Shown here: in pieces, positions 9,529 through 17,680 of the stretch
Layout: the number at the start of each line of letters is the position of its first letter
Numbering within the stretch: position 1 is the stretch's first letter
Assembly: GCA_017394805.1 (NCBI GenBank)
Contig: JAFPXC010000002.1
Location: 1 to 40,029 of the forward strand
Direction of reading: 5' to 3'
Length of the DNA stretch: 40,029 bases
Source: Clostridia bacterium
Lineage (GTDB): Bacteria > Bacillota > Clostridia > Christensenellales > CAG-1252
The notes under the pieces: model-generated
What the model saw: the letters and a program-made list of their open reading frames with translations, nothing else
Database searches by the model: none
What the model was told of the DNA's origin: nothing
Program-made: the position numbers and the translations under genes

Positions 9529-10997
9529 TGGAACTGCGGCAAGTCGTCGAAGAGATAGGCAAAAAGAACGGCGTAAGCGATTACGTCGTCTTTTCGTTCG
9601 GGGGAGATACCTACGCGTTTCTTTTCCTTGGGTATTATCCGCAGGAAGAGGGGCGGTTGATGGTGGATAACTATTACCCCGCCTATCAACGAGTGCGCAA
9701 AGCGCGGCTCGAATTGGAGACGGCTCTTGCGGAAGACTATGAAACGAAACCCATCGAGCACGGGTACAAGGGACTGGCCGTCCTGTCGGGAAAGGCAAAG
9801 GCCCTCGCTAATTCGCTGACCGCCATAGAGGGCTGGGGCAGCCAATTCGTGATGGAGGGTGTGTGTATAAAAGGGGAGTACGTCCCCCCCGTACAAGTGC
9901 CCGAGTACCTGCCCGAAGCCTACCGAGAAGCCTTGACGGATAGAGATAATCCGCTGTATGCCGAGGCTTGGTACGCGCTGTGCAAAGCACGCGAACACGA
10001 GAAGTGCGCGGGGTGCGGCAAGTGCGCGGCGGCCTGCCCGCAAGGCGCCATCGGGGCGCGATTCGACCAAGAAAAGTGCCTGAGACAAATGCAATCGGCG
10101 GGCTACGTGGAGGACGCGACGACCGCGAAAAAGATGGGACAGCGCGTGCTGGGGTGTCATACCTGTCAACGAGTGTGTCCCCTGAACGACCTGCCCGTGG
10201 TGCCCGCCGAAATAGACGGGGCGGAACTGCTCAAAGCGGCCCTAAAAGGCAAGAAAGCCCTGCAACCCTTCGCCGACTGCTTGGGGGCGAATTATCTGCG
10301 CCCCGCCAAGATCGTGGCGCTGGCCTTGAACGCCTTGGCAAACGCCAAGGACGGCAGATGGCGGGCGGAGGCCTTGCAAGCGAGAGAGCGATATGCGGAC
10401 GAGCGGGTGCAAAAGGCGGTGGATAGGTATCTACGGGCTACGCCCGAAATAGAGCGCGAAGTCAAGTATATGCTGAGCGAAGAGGATTGGCGCGGGTTGA
10501 AGGCGCAAGCGAGCGAGAAAGGCGGCGCGACCATCTGCCAGGTCAATCATTACTTCGACGTGGGCGAGGGTGCGCGGGTGCGCATACGCGAGAAAGGCGG
10601 CAAGTACGAACTGACCGTCAAGATACGCATAGACAGCGAGAGCCTCGAAGAGCATAACGCGCCCATCGACGGGGCGTTGGCCGCAACGTGCTTTGCCGAC
10701 GGGCTGACCGCCGAAACCATACGGCAATACGTGGGCTTGGCGAATATCGCGGACGGCAAGTATCTCGGCCGATTGGCTACCGAACGCACGACTTGGACGG
10801 AAGAGGGGTTGACCTTTGAGTTGGACAAAAACGAGTACCTCGGCAGGATAGACTACGAAATCGAGTGCGAAGTGTCGTCCGACGAGGATTGGGCGCGGGC
10901 GGAGAAGTGGATAATCGAACATGCCGCGAGCGCAAAAAAAGGCGTGAGCAAGCAAGCGAGATTTGGGGCCGCGCGGCGGAGAAGTACAAGAGAGTAG
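9528..10997 (+). CDS. fusion of a QueG-like double [4Fe-4S] protein and a CYTH (YjbK-like) domain
   Basis: 489 residues in one continuous frame. Residues about 1-290 resemble epoxyqueuosine reductase (QueG), which makes queuosine in tRNA. C160-x2-C163-x2-C166-x3-C170-P and C210-x2-C213-x3-C217-P, with C184 between them, give the cysteines for two [4Fe-4S] clusters. The N-terminal cobalamin-binding part is shorter than in QueG. From about residue 307 a CYTH domain begins: EIEREVKYML is the E-x-E-x-K signature with one extra residue, and QVNHYFD, ARVRIREKGGKYELTVK and the closing YEIECEV follow YjbK-type proteins, whose relatives cleave triphosphates. No frameshift or internal start is apparent at the junction. 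The joint function is unknown. Confidence 0.8.
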   Translation: MELRQVVEEIGKKNGVSDYVVFSFGGDTYAFLFLGYYPQEEGRLMVDNYYPAYQRVRKARLELETALAEDYETKPIEHGYKGLAVLSGKAKALANSLTAIEGWGSQFVMEGVCIKGEYVPPVQVPEYLPEAYREALTDRDNPLYAEAWYALCKAREHEKCAGCGKCAAACPQGAIGARFDQEKCLRQMQSAGYVEDATTAKKMGQRVLGCHTCQRVCPLNDLPVVPAEIDGAELLKAALKGKKALQPFADCLGANYLRPAKIVALALNALANAKDGRWRAEALQARERYADERVQKAVDRYLRATPEIEREVKYMLSEEDWRGLKAQASEKGGATICQVNHYFDVGEGARVRIREKGGKYELTVKIRIDSESLEEHNAPIDGALAATCFADGLTAETIRQYVGLANIADGKYLGRLATERTTWTEEGLTFELDKNEYLGRIDYEIECEVSSDEDWARAEKWIIEHAASAKKGVSKQARFGAARRRSTRE

Positions 10998-11028
10998 AGT
11001 AAGTGGAACCCGAAGGCGGGGTCGTGCA

Positions 11029-11034
11029 TACAAT
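11029..11034 (+). promoter_or_regulatory. possible -10 box of glmS (leaderless)
   Basis: TACAAT, then six bases, then the glmS ATG at 11041. The only purine run (GGGGG) abuts the ATG too closely to act as a ribosome site. The -35 is weak (possibly TGGAAC at 11004 with a long spacer). Read-through from the operon upstream is an alternative. Confidence 0.4.
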
Positions 11035-11040
11035 GGGGGT

Positions 11041-12762
11041 ATGTGCGGCATCGTGGGGTTTGTGAAAGATAACAGCCTGAAAGATTTGTATCATGGGCTG
11101 AAAACGTTGGAATATCGGGGGTACGACAGCGCGGGAGCGGCGTACTTCGACGGCAATAAAATCGTGATTTACAAGAGAAGAGGACGCGTCGAGAGGCTGC
11201 GTTCTTTTTTGTATACGCACGAGGCGGACGTGTGTATGGGACACACGCGTTGGGCGACGCACGGAGCGCCGTCTAAGGTGAACGCGCACCCGCATAGGGC
11301 GGGGAAATGGGCCGTTGTGCATAACGGGATCGTCGAAAACTACGTGGATCTGAGGAAGGAATTGGAGAGAATGGGGCGCAAAATGACGTCGGCCACCGAT
11401 ACCGAAGTGATCGCGCACCTATTGGACGCGTACGCCAAAGAGGAGGGGGACGCGGAGAGGGCTATCCGCAAGACCGTGGCGCGTCTAAAAGGGAATTGGG
11501 CGGTGGCGGCACTGTGGGAAGACGCGCCCGATAGGGTGTATCTCTTCAAAAAAGGCAATCCGCTGATCTTGGGCGAGGGGGAGGGCTTCGGCTGTTTCGC
11601 CTCGGACACGCCGGCCTTGGTGCGGCATACGCGGCGGATATACAAGATGAAGGACGGTGAGATCGCCGTGGTGACCAAAGAGGGGTGCCGCCTACTGTGC
11701 GAAGAGGGCGCGATCGGCCCTGCGTTCGGCGAGACGACCTTGCTGCCCGACGAGGTGGATAAAGGGGCGTATCCTACGTATATGGAGAAGGAAATAGCCG
11801 AAATCCCCGACGCGATGGAGAAAACGGCGGCGTATATCGAGGGGGCGACGCCCAAAGGGCTGTGGGAAGGTGTGGATCGCGTGATTTTGACGGGGTGCGG
11901 CACGGCGTATCACGCGTGCCTGTACGGGGCGAGCCTGTGCGAGGGCGTGGCGGCCGAGGCCGTGGTGGCGAGTGAGTTCGCGGAGCGGGCGGACGAGGTG
12001 GACGGCCATACCTTGGTGGTGGCCGTATCGCAAAGCGGGGAGACCGCCGATACCTTGACGGCCGTGCGCTTGGCAAAGGAGAGAGGCGCAAAAGTCGTGG
12101 GCGTGACCAACGTGCCCTCGAGCGGGCTGACGGGCGCGGTGGACGAGTGCTTGGTGACGCGAGCGGGCGCGGAGATAGCGGTGGCGGCGACCAAGAGCTA
12201 CGCCACGCAACTGGTGGCCTTGCGCGGACTGCTGGGGGAAGACGCGGCGGCGGACGTGGCGTGCGCCGTGCGTGCGGTACGCGAAACGGCAGGGCGACAA
12301 GGCGCATTGGCGGCGGTGGCAAAGCGGAAATTCGACAACGTATTCTTACTGTCGAAAGGGCGCGATCACGCGACGTGTCTCGAGGGGGCGCTCAAGATAA
12401 AGGAAGTGGCGTATATGCCTTGCGATACCTGCTATGCGGGGGAGATAAAACACGGGCCGCTGGCGACCGTGACCGCTAAAACGTTGGTGGTGGCTCTGGC
12501 GACAGAAAGTCGGTACGCCGAGAAAATGCGCTCGGCCATCGCCGAAGTGCGCGCGCGGGGCGCGAAGGTGCTGGTGGTATCGTCGGACGAAGCGTTGTTG
12601 CGCGCGGGGGATTGGGGCTTCGCTCTGCCCGCAGTGGCGCGTGCGGCGGCCCCTATGGTGGCCGTGGTGCCCTTGATGTATCTGGCGCTGCGGCTGGCGC
12701 TGGAGCGGGGATTGGACCCGGATAAGCCGCGGAACTTGGCGAAATCGGTGACGGTGGAATGA
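11041..12762 (+). CDS. glmS: glutamine-fructose-6-phosphate aminotransferase (isomerising)
   Basis: 573 residues, slightly under the usual 600. GlmS makes glucosamine-6-phosphate from fructose-6-phosphate and glutamine, the first step toward UDP-GlcNAc and peptidoglycan. ATG at 11041 puts the catalytic cysteine at position 2 (MCGIVGFV), exposed after methionine removal. The glutaminase domain shows EYRGYDSAG, HTRWATHG and HNGIVEN. Two SIS domains follow with TGCGTAYHA, AVSQSGETADT and EGALKIKEVAY, and the C-terminal DPDKPRNLAKSVTVE is canonical. No glmS ribozyme fits in the 43-base gap upstream. Expression probably starts at a -10 box six bases before the ATG, perhaps with read-through from upstream. 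Confidence 0.97.
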   Translation: MCGIVGFVKDNSLKDLYHGLKTLEYRGYDSAGAAYFDGNKIVIYKRRGRVERLRSFLYTHEADVCMGHTRWATHGAPSKVNAHPHRAGKWAVVHNGIVENYVDLRKELERMGRKMTSATDTEVIAHLLDAYAKEEGDAERAIRKTVARLKGNWAVAALWEDAPDRVYLFKKGNPLILGEGEGFGCFASDTPALVRHTRRIYKMKDGEIAVVTKEGCRLLCEEGAIGPAFGETTLLPDEVDKGAYPTYMEKEIAEIPDAMEKTAAYIEGATPKGLWEGVDRVILTGCGTAYHACLYGASLCEGVAAEAVVASEFAERADEVDGHTLVVAVSQSGETADTLTAVRLAKERGAKVVGVTNVPSSGLTGAVDECLVTRAGAEIAVAATKSYATQLVALRGLLGEDAAADVACAVRAVRETAGRQGALAAVAKRKFDNVFLLSKGRDHATCLEGALKIKEVAYMPCDTCYAGEIKHGPLATVTAKTLVVALATESRYAEKMRSAIAEVRARGAKVLVVSSDEALLRAGDWGFALPAVARAAAPMVAVVPLMYLALRLALERGLDPDKPRNLAKSVTVE

Positions 12763-12763
12763 G

Positions 12764-12868
12764 GGGCACGCTCCGCGTGAGTGAAGTTTTCGCTTGTGCG
12801 AAAGTGGGATGCATTCGCAGTGAAGTTCAAGGCACAGCCTTGAGTGAAGTTTGCGCGGGGCGCAAGTT
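12764..12868. repeat. hairpin array after glmS, GTGAAGTT type
   Basis: A CACGC/GCGTG hairpin right after the glmS stop is followed by GTGAAGTT units at 12781, 12820 and 12844 with hairpins TTTCGC/GCGAAA, CAAGGC/GCCTTG and TTGCGC/GCGCAA. This is the same order as at 770-885, with the second unit there replaced by a degenerate stretch. Confidence 0.75.
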
Positions 12869-12924
12869 GTGATAGGGATAATCGTTTGTCGGCGGAGAAT
12901 AAAATGTATGTGTCTCAACTTATG

Positions 12925-13024
12925 GGATCCCTCGGTCTATTGCCCTTCAGGAGCAAGTGCCTCGGGATGACGTACTTAGCGACACGGATTGCAACTTCGT
13001 TGCGTTGCGGTAGGGATAGACGCC
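12925..13024. repeat. dispersed GGATCC...GGATGACG element plus TTGCGGTAGGGATAGACGC repeat
   Basis: GGGATCCCTCGG...CTCGGGATGACGTACTTAG resembles the element at 36-104. The following TTGCGGTAGGGATAGACGC at 13006-13024 recurs at 38696-38714. No reading frame of substance exists between glmS and the next gene. Confidence 0.5.
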
Positions 13025-13042
13025 TGACGGTGTAATTAGGAC

Positions 13043-13072
13043 TTGACAAGAGGGGGCGGGGGGCGATAGAAT
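13043..13072 (+). promoter_or_regulatory. promoter of the hydrolase-fold gene (leaderless)
   Basis: TTGACA (13043-13048), 18 bases, TAGAAT (13067-13072), then six bases to the ATG at 13079. The predicted start site coincides with the ATG. The only G-rich run (13052-13063) is too far upstream to serve as a ribosome site and lies inside the promoter spacer. Confidence 0.7.
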
Positions 13073-13078
13073 AAGTTT

Positions 13079-13951
13079 ATGTCGACCTACTACCTAAATT
13101 CCTTTGACAGCACGCCTTTGCTCGTCCATTGTTGGGACGAAGTCGAAAACCCCAAGGGGTTGGTCTTGGTGTGTCACGACGTGGGCACGCATAGCGGCCG
13201 CTACGAGGGGTTGGCGCGGGTGCTGAACGAGAAGGGAATGGTGGTGCTGGCCTACGATTTGCGCGGATTCGGCGCGACGGCACGCCCCGAACGGCTGGGA
13301 TTCGGCAATAAGAAAAGCTACGAGTACAGCGTAGAAGATATCCATTTTTTGTTCCGCTATTTCAAGCGGGAATACGATTTGCCCATCGTGTTGATGGGGC
13401 AGGGCTACGGCGGTTATTTGATTTTGAGCGCGTTGGAGCGCGGTATGGCGTCGCCACGAGGAGTGGCGCTGTTGTCCGTGGGCAAACAGCAACGACAAAA
13501 CCTCTACGCCGCTTTGGCCGTGGCCAAGACCTTGCCTTTGCGCGATAGGGCGACCACGTTGGGGTTGGCGATGTTGCAACCTTTGGTGGAGAAGGAAGAA
13601 AACGAAAAACAGTCGGGGTATGCGGATCCCTTGGATAACGTGGTGCCTACGGTGGCCTTTGACTTGGCCTTGATAGAGGGGTTATTGGACGCGTCTAAGG
13701 GCGAAAATTTCGCGAAAATAGACAAAACCGTACCGTACGCCTTGTTCGCGGGGATGAAAGACGCGGCGCTCGGCGCGGAAGGCGAGAGCGCGTTGGCGCT
13801 CCTGTTGTCCATGCGCGCGTTGGGTATCGAGCCGCGCTTCTTCGGCTACGAGGACGCCGCGCACGACCTCTTGACGCACCCGCTGGCGGATAGGTACTGC
13901 GGGCATATCGCGGAGTTTGTCGGCGCTTGTCTGGAAACGCCGGGCTTGTAA
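13079..13951 (+). CDS. alpha/beta-hydrolase fold protein lacking the nucleophilic serine
   Basis: 290 residues, the length of the lysophospholipase/serine aminopeptidase S33 group. The fold markers are clear: LVLVCHDVGTHSGRYEGLA, VLAYDLRGFG and IVLMGQGYGGYLI. The nucleophile elbow G-x-S-x-G reads G-Q-G109-Y-G, so the serine is glycine, from an unambiguous GGC codon. The usual HG of the oxyanion strand is HD. A candidate acid (D228) and histidine (H262) remain. It is probably a non-catalytic member of the fold, or uses other chemistry. It has its own near-consensus promoter whose start site would fall on the ATG. It stands alone between repeat arrays. Confidence 0.85.
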   Translation: MSTYYLNSFDSTPLLVHCWDEVENPKGLVLVCHDVGTHSGRYEGLARVLNEKGMVVLAYDLRGFGATARPERLGFGNKKSYEYSVEDIHFLFRYFKREYDLPIVLMGQGYGGYLILSALERGMASPRGVALLSVGKQQRQNLYAALAVAKTLPLRDRATTLGLAMLQPLVEKEENEKQSGYADPLDNVVPTVAFDLALIEGLLDASKGENFAKIDKTVPYALFAGMKDAALGAEGESALALLLSMRALGIEPRFFGYEDAAHDLLTHPLADRYCGHIAEFVGACLETPGL

Positions 13952-14049
13952 CGAGCGAGAGAATTGACGGATATGCCGAGTTGCGGTGGTTCGCTTGACG
14001 GCGAGAGGAAAGAGGAAAAGTGCCTCTGGATTTCTCGGCACAATGTGAG

Positions 14050-14146
14050 GTGAAATCCAAGGCATAGCCTTGGGAGAAATCCGTGCCGAGGCACGGGCGA
14101 AATCCGCTCGAACCGCGAGCGGGTGAAATCCGACGTCCGTCGGGAA
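14050..14146. repeat. hairpin array, GTGAAATCC type
   Basis: Four units, spacer GTGAAATCC or a one-base variant, with hairpins CAAGGC/GCCTTG, CGTGCC/GGCACG, CGCTCG/CGAGCG and CGACG/CGTCG. The same words in the same order recur at 23869-23968, and the last three at 21400-21480. The stretch 13952-14275 holds nothing else except a fragment (14191-14226) matching the dispersed GGGATTCCTCGACA element. Confidence 0.8.
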
Positions 14147-14275
14147 GTGGTAGAAATAGATATTTGCAGTAAGAGAAAAGGGAATGTGACTCTACTTAGG
14201 GGATTCCTCGACAAGCTCGGAATGACGGTTGGTTATAGTCGGCTTTTGTGATTTCGTAGAAAGAAATAGAAAAAT

Positions 14276-14296
14276 GGTACGCAAAAAATGCGTACC
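14276..14296 (-). terminator. rho-independent terminator of rpmB
   Basis: A perfect 8-bp stem, GGTACGCA/TGCGTACC, with a five-base loop. On the minus strand it is followed by ATTTTTCTATTTCTTT, a T-rich tail about 50 bases after the rpmB stop. Confidence 0.85.
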
Positions 14297-14344
14297 GTAT
14301 GTGTTTGCCTTTTCGGGTAACCTTAGATAGAAAAGGAAAGACGA

Positions 14345-14542
14345 TTAGGCGTTGACTTTGCGAATGACCTTGTTGCTACGAATGCAACGGGTGCATACGT
14401 ATTTGCTGACGACAGTACCGTTCTCCACGATGCTGATCTTTTGCACGTTGACGTTCCAATGACGGGGGCTTTTGCGATTGCTGTGGCTGACGTTGTTGCC
14501 CGCCATAGCACCCTTGCCGCATATACTGCACACTCTCGACAT
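14345..14542 (-). CDS. rpmB: 50S ribosomal protein bL28
   Basis: 65 residues. MSRVCSICGKGAMAGNNVSHSNRK is the L28 N-terminus and WNVNVQKI the middle. Two CxxC pairs, C5-x2-C8 and a second near residues 50-53 (CTRC), mark this as the zinc-binding version of the protein. AAGGAGG precedes the ATG. It is transcribed divergently from yloU-fakA, the standard Firmicutes order. It has a TTGCCA-17-TATGAT promoter and a strong terminator, so it is a single-gene unit. Confidence 0.97.
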   Translation of the reverse strand: MSRVCSICGKGAMAGNNVSHSNRKSPRHWNVNVQKISIVENGTVVSKYVCTRCIRSNKVIRKVNA

Positions 14543-14572
14543 AACAATACCTCCTTGTAACTTTGCCTAAAT

Positions 14573-14601
14573 ATCATAACACGAACGAATTGAATTGGCA
14601 A
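14573..14601 (-). promoter_or_regulatory. rpmB promoter
   Basis: Minus strand TTGCCA (14601-14596), 17 bases, TATGAT (14578-14573). The hexamers and spacing are identical to those of the promoter at 994-1022. The ribosome site AAGGAGG follows about 20 bases later. Confidence 0.8.
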
Positions 14602-14779
14602 CAAAATTGGACAAAGTTTTTGCGGAAATGCGTAACTTTTTATTTTGCGAAAGGGAAATAGAATAGATTTTGGGTGAAAAATCACGCCCGACGGGGGCGA
14701 ACGGCGCGTTTTGACGGGGGAGAAAGGTACGTTGGAAACGGGAAATTGCGAAAATTTGGCGTAATGCGGTGCTATTTTC

Positions 14780-14808
14780 TTGCCAAAATCGCGGAAATAT
14801 TGTATAGT
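14780..14808 (+). promoter_or_regulatory. yloU-fakA promoter
   Basis: TTGCCA (14780-14785), 17 bases, TATAGT (14803-14808). The leader is about 47 bases and contains the inverted repeat AGTGTGCATAGTATACTA around 14820-14837. Between the two divergent promoters (14602-14779) I see only AT-rich sequence. Confidence 0.75.
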
Positions 14809-14861
14809 TAAACTGACGTAGTGTGCATAGTATACTACGAATAACGCGTGAGATAGCGGAT

Positions 14862-15212
14862 ATGGCAGTTAAAACGAGCAACAAGTACGGTAAGATCTCG
14901 GTGTCGGACGACGCCGTGGTGATGGTGGCGAACCACGTCGCAAGCGAATGCTATGGCGTCGTGGATCTCGTGTCGCGCCGTGTGACCGACAGTTTGGCTC
15001 AACTGTTCCGCAACAACAGCAACACCAGAGGCGTAAAGGTGACGTGCGTCGATCATAATATCTATATCGATCTGTTCGTCATACTGAAGGACGGCGTGCC
15101 GCAGGACGCGGTGGTCGAAACCTTGCGCAAGACCGTGACCTACGCCGTGGAGAAATTCACGGGTATGGTGGTGAAAAAGGTCAACGTAAACGTGGTGGGC
15201 GTGCGCGTATAA
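14862..15212 (+). CDS. yloU: Asp23/Gls24-family envelope stress protein (YloU)
   Basis: 116 residues covering one Asp23/Gls24 domain: NKYGKISVSDDAVVMVAN at the start, VTCVDHNIYIDLFVILKDG in the middle, KFTGMVVKKVNVNVVGV at the end. The family is membrane-associated or cytosolic and linked to envelope homeostasis. ATG at 14862 is chosen because it opens the conserved domain. It lies 13 bases before fakA, the pairing seen across Firmicutes (yloU-yloV). Confidence 0.93.
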   Translation: MAVKTSNKYGKISVSDDAVVMVANHVASECYGVVDLVSRRVTDSLAQLFRNNSNTRGVKVTCVDHNIYIDLFVILKDGVPQDAVVETLRKTVTYAVEKFTGMVVKKVNVNVVGVRV

Positions 15213-15225
15213 TCGGGAGAAGATA

Positions 15226-16857
15226 ATGTATAAGAATATAGACGCGATAACTTTTAGAAAAATGTTCGTGGGCGGCGTGCAAAACCTCGCGGCGAACAAG
15301 GCGACGGTGGACAGCCTGAACGTGTTCCCCGTGCCCGACGGCGATACGGGTACCAATATGACGATGACCGTCAAAACCGCCCTCAAAGAGGTGGAAGCCT
15401 TGACGGACGCGGCCCTGAGTATGCAGAGCCTGACCGAGGCCATAAGCCGCGGAAGCCTACGGGGTGCGAGAGGTAACTCGGGCGTCATTACGAGCCAAAT
15501 ACTCAAAGGATTTTGCGATTATGTCAAAGATAAGGACGTGCTGAACGCCAAGGACTTCGCGGCGGGATTGCGCGAGGCCGCGAGAGTGGCGTACAGTTCG
15601 GTCAATAAGCCCAAAGAGGGCACCATCTTGACCGTCATCCGCGTGATTGGTGAGGAGTGCGGTCAGTTCGCGGGGCGTGGCAGCACGGTGGACGAGTTTC
15701 TCGAAGGCGTGCTGAGTATCGGTAGCGGCATACTGGCGAAAACCCCCGAAATGCTGCCCGTGCTGAAAAAGGCCGGCGTCGTAGACGCCGGTGGACAGGG
15801 ATTGCTGTATATCCTGTCGGGCTGGCTGAAAGGCCTGACGGGTGAATTGGTGGAGACCAAAGAGGCCGAGGAAGCGCAACCCCAGGCCGACGTGGAGTTC
15901 GAGGGCGACCTCGACGAGTTGGAGGAGATCACTTTCGCCTACTGCACCGAGTTCTTCGTGACCAACCTCTATCCCAACGTGACCACCGCCGACATCGACA
16001 AATTGCGCGACAAATTGTCCAAATTGGGCGACAGCCTTATCTGCATAGGCGACCTCGATCTAATCAAAGTGCACGTACATACCAACACCCCCGGCCTGGC
16101 CTTGCAATACGCCGTGAAGTTGGGCGAGTTGGACAAAGTGAAAATCGAAAATATGCTGATGCAAAACCGCGCCATCCGCGCCAAGTTGGAGGCCGAACGC
16201 AAGCCTTTGGGCGTGGTGGCCGTGGCGAGCGGCTCGGGATATGGCAAGATGTTCAAGGATATGGGCGTGGACTACGTCATCACGGGCGGACAGACCATGA
16301 ATCCGTCGGTGGACGACTTCTTGTCGGCCATCAAGCGCGTCAACGCGGACAGCGTACTCATCCTGCCCAACAATAAGAACGTCATCCTCGCCGCCGCGCA
16401 AGCGCAGGAAATGGTGGAGAAGACGTGCGTGGTGCTGCCGACCGTCAACGTGCAGAGCGGTTTGGCTTGTATGGCCTACTACGACCCCAACCTCGATATC
16501 AACACCAACGCAGACGCGATGCGCGCCGCCATCGAGGACTACGTGTGCGGCACTGTGACCACCGCCGTGCGCAATACCACGATGAACGGGTTGAAGGTGA
16601 AAGAGGGAAATTACATAGGCTTGAGCGACAAGAAACTGTTGGTGAAAGGCGTGGATCTGAAACCCACCGTCGTCAACCTCGTGGGCGCCTTGGGCGGCGA
16701 GGAAAAGGACGTGTTGAGCCTGTACTACGGCAAGGACGTGTCGAAAGAAGAATGCGACAGTATGGTGGAGGCCATAGAAGAGGCCTACCCCGAATTGGAA
16801 GTGATGCCCTTTGAGGGCGGACAGCCGCATTATTGGTACGACCTGTTGCTCGAATAG
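15226..16857 (+). CDS. fakA: fatty acid kinase, ATP-binding subunit (DAK2/YloV)
   Basis: 543 residues, full length. FakA phosphorylates fatty acids presented by a FakB (DegV-type) carrier so that exogenous fatty acids enter phospholipid synthesis. The N-terminal Dak2 domain shows NVFPVPDGDTGTNM (32-45) with the magnesium-binding aspartates and LRGARGNSGVI (78-88) for phosphate contact. A central domain and a C-terminal DegV-like domain follow (FEGGQPHYWYDLLLE at the end). No fakB is in the window. GGGAGAAG precedes the ATG. A strong terminator follows 21 bases after the stop. Confidence 0.94.
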   Translation: MYKNIDAITFRKMFVGGVQNLAANKATVDSLNVFPVPDGDTGTNMTMTVKTALKEVEALTDAALSMQSLTEAISRGSLRGARGNSGVITSQILKGFCDYVKDKDVLNAKDFAAGLREAARVAYSSVNKPKEGTILTVIRVIGEECGQFAGRGSTVDEFLEGVLSIGSGILAKTPEMLPVLKKAGVVDAGGQGLLYILSGWLKGLTGELVETKEAEEAQPQADVEFEGDLDELEEITFAYCTEFFVTNLYPNVTTADIDKLRDKLSKLGDSLICIGDLDLIKVHVHTNTPGLALQYAVKLGELDKVKIENMLMQNRAIRAKLEAERKPLGVVAVASGSGYGKMFKDMGVDYVITGGQTMNPSVDDFLSAIKRVNADSVLILPNNKNVILAAAQAQEMVEKTCVVLPTVNVQSGLACMAYYDPNLDINTNADAMRAAIEDYVCGTVTTAVRNTTMNGLKVKEGNYIGLSDKKLLVKGVDLKPTVVNLVGALGGEEKDVLSLYYGKDVSKEECDSMVEAIEEAYPELEVMPFEGGQPHYWYDLLLE

Positions 16858-16877
16858 AGAAACGGTTTGAAAATCAA

Positions 16878-16902
16878 AACGCCCCATAGGGGCGTTTTTT
16901 TG
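16878..16902 (+). terminator. rho-independent terminator of yloU-fakA
   Basis: An 8-bp stem AACGCCCC/GGGGCGTT with loop ATA, followed by a run of seven Ts in total. Confidence 0.92.
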
Positions 16903-16977
16903 CGAAAAATCGAGGGGGATTTCGCCTACGACAAGGTGAAAGCCGACAGTCGTCGGCCGATCGTCTTGTGGCGGCAA

Positions 16978-17511
16978 TCAGCACAAAAGGCCCGCTTGGT
17001 AGGCGTGCTCCAAGGCGGTGGGACGGGAGAGTATCTCGGTCTTGCGCAAGACGCCGTAGCCGCGGACGACGGCAATGGTCTCGGGGTTGTCCAAACAGCG
17101 GAAAAAGCCGTTGAAGGCCGTGAGTATCTCGTCGAAGGCGTCGCGGTCGCGGTCCTCGCAGGTGAGAAGTAGCACGAACTTTTTGTCGTGTAGGCGGGCG
17201 TAATGCGCACAGCAACGGTCGATGAGGGTCTTGAGTTGGGCCGACATATTGTAGAAGTAGACGGGCGTGGCCAGACAGATGACGTCCGCCTCGGCCATGG
17301 CGTCGATGATGGCGGCCGCGTCGTCCGCTTGCACGCAGCGGGCGGTGTTGCGACAGGCTAAGCACCCCTTGCAATAGTTGACGGTGTAGTCGCCCAGCCA
17401 AAAACGGGTGACTTCGGCACCGACTTCGGCGGCACCGCGGACGAACTCGTCGCAAAGAATGTGGGAATTGCCCTTGCGGGGAGAAGAAGAGATGACGACG
17501 ACTTTGCTCAT
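16978..17511 (-). CDS. flavodoxin-fold NAD(P)H-dependent FMN reductase family protein
   Basis: 177 residues. ISSSPRKGNSHIL (about 7-19) is the S-x-R-x-x-GNS phosphate loop that binds FMN in the NADPH-dependent FMN reductase/iron-sulfur flavoprotein family. YCKGCLACRNTARCV (about 46-60) has the cysteine spacing seen in these proteins; with only this cluster it may or may not bind iron-sulfur. ATPVYFYNMSAQLKTLIDR is the flavin-contacting loop. The physiological electron partner is unknown. AAAGGAG lies nine bases before the ATG. It runs toward the fakA terminator and has its own promoter (17541-17570). Confidence 0.87.
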   Translation of the reverse strand: MSKVVVISSSPRKGNSHILCDEFVRGAAEVGAEVTRFWLGDYTVNYCKGCLACRNTARCVQADDAAAIIDAMAEADVICLATPVYFYNMSAQLKTLIDRCCAHYARLHDKKFVLLLTCEDRDRDAFDEILTAFNGFFRCLDNPETIAVVRGYGVLRKTEILSRPTALEHAYQAGLLC

Positions 17512-17540
17512 AGACGGCTCCTTTGAAATGACATACTCAC

Positions 17541-17570
17541 AGTATATAGTGTCGAAAGGAACTAAGTCAA
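17541..17570 (-). promoter_or_regulatory. promoter of the flavodoxin-like gene
   Basis: Minus strand TTGACT (17570-17565), 18 bases, TATACT (17546-17541). It is divergent from the promoter at 17597, about 26 bases away, so the two could be regulated together. Confidence 0.7.
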
Positions 17571-17596
17571 GCAGTACATTTAATTAAGTTTCCGTA

Positions 17597-17625
17597 TTGA
17601 CTTGGCGCGGGGGATAAAATATAAT
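17597..17625 (+). promoter_or_regulatory. promoter of the GDSL lipoprotein gene
   Basis: TTGACT (17597-17602), 17 bases, TATAAT (17620-17625). An inverted repeat, CTACACTACGTTTGGTGTA, lies in the leader around 17635-17653. Confidence 0.85.
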
Positions 17626-17680
17626 AGAGTCAGCCTACACTACGTTTGGTGTAAAAAACATAATTGGAATGAGGTGGCGT

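Noticed and set aside
10998..11040. glmS ribozyme or riboswitch upstream of glmS
   Set aside because: The gap is 43 bases, far too short for the ribozyme, and no core pattern is visible.
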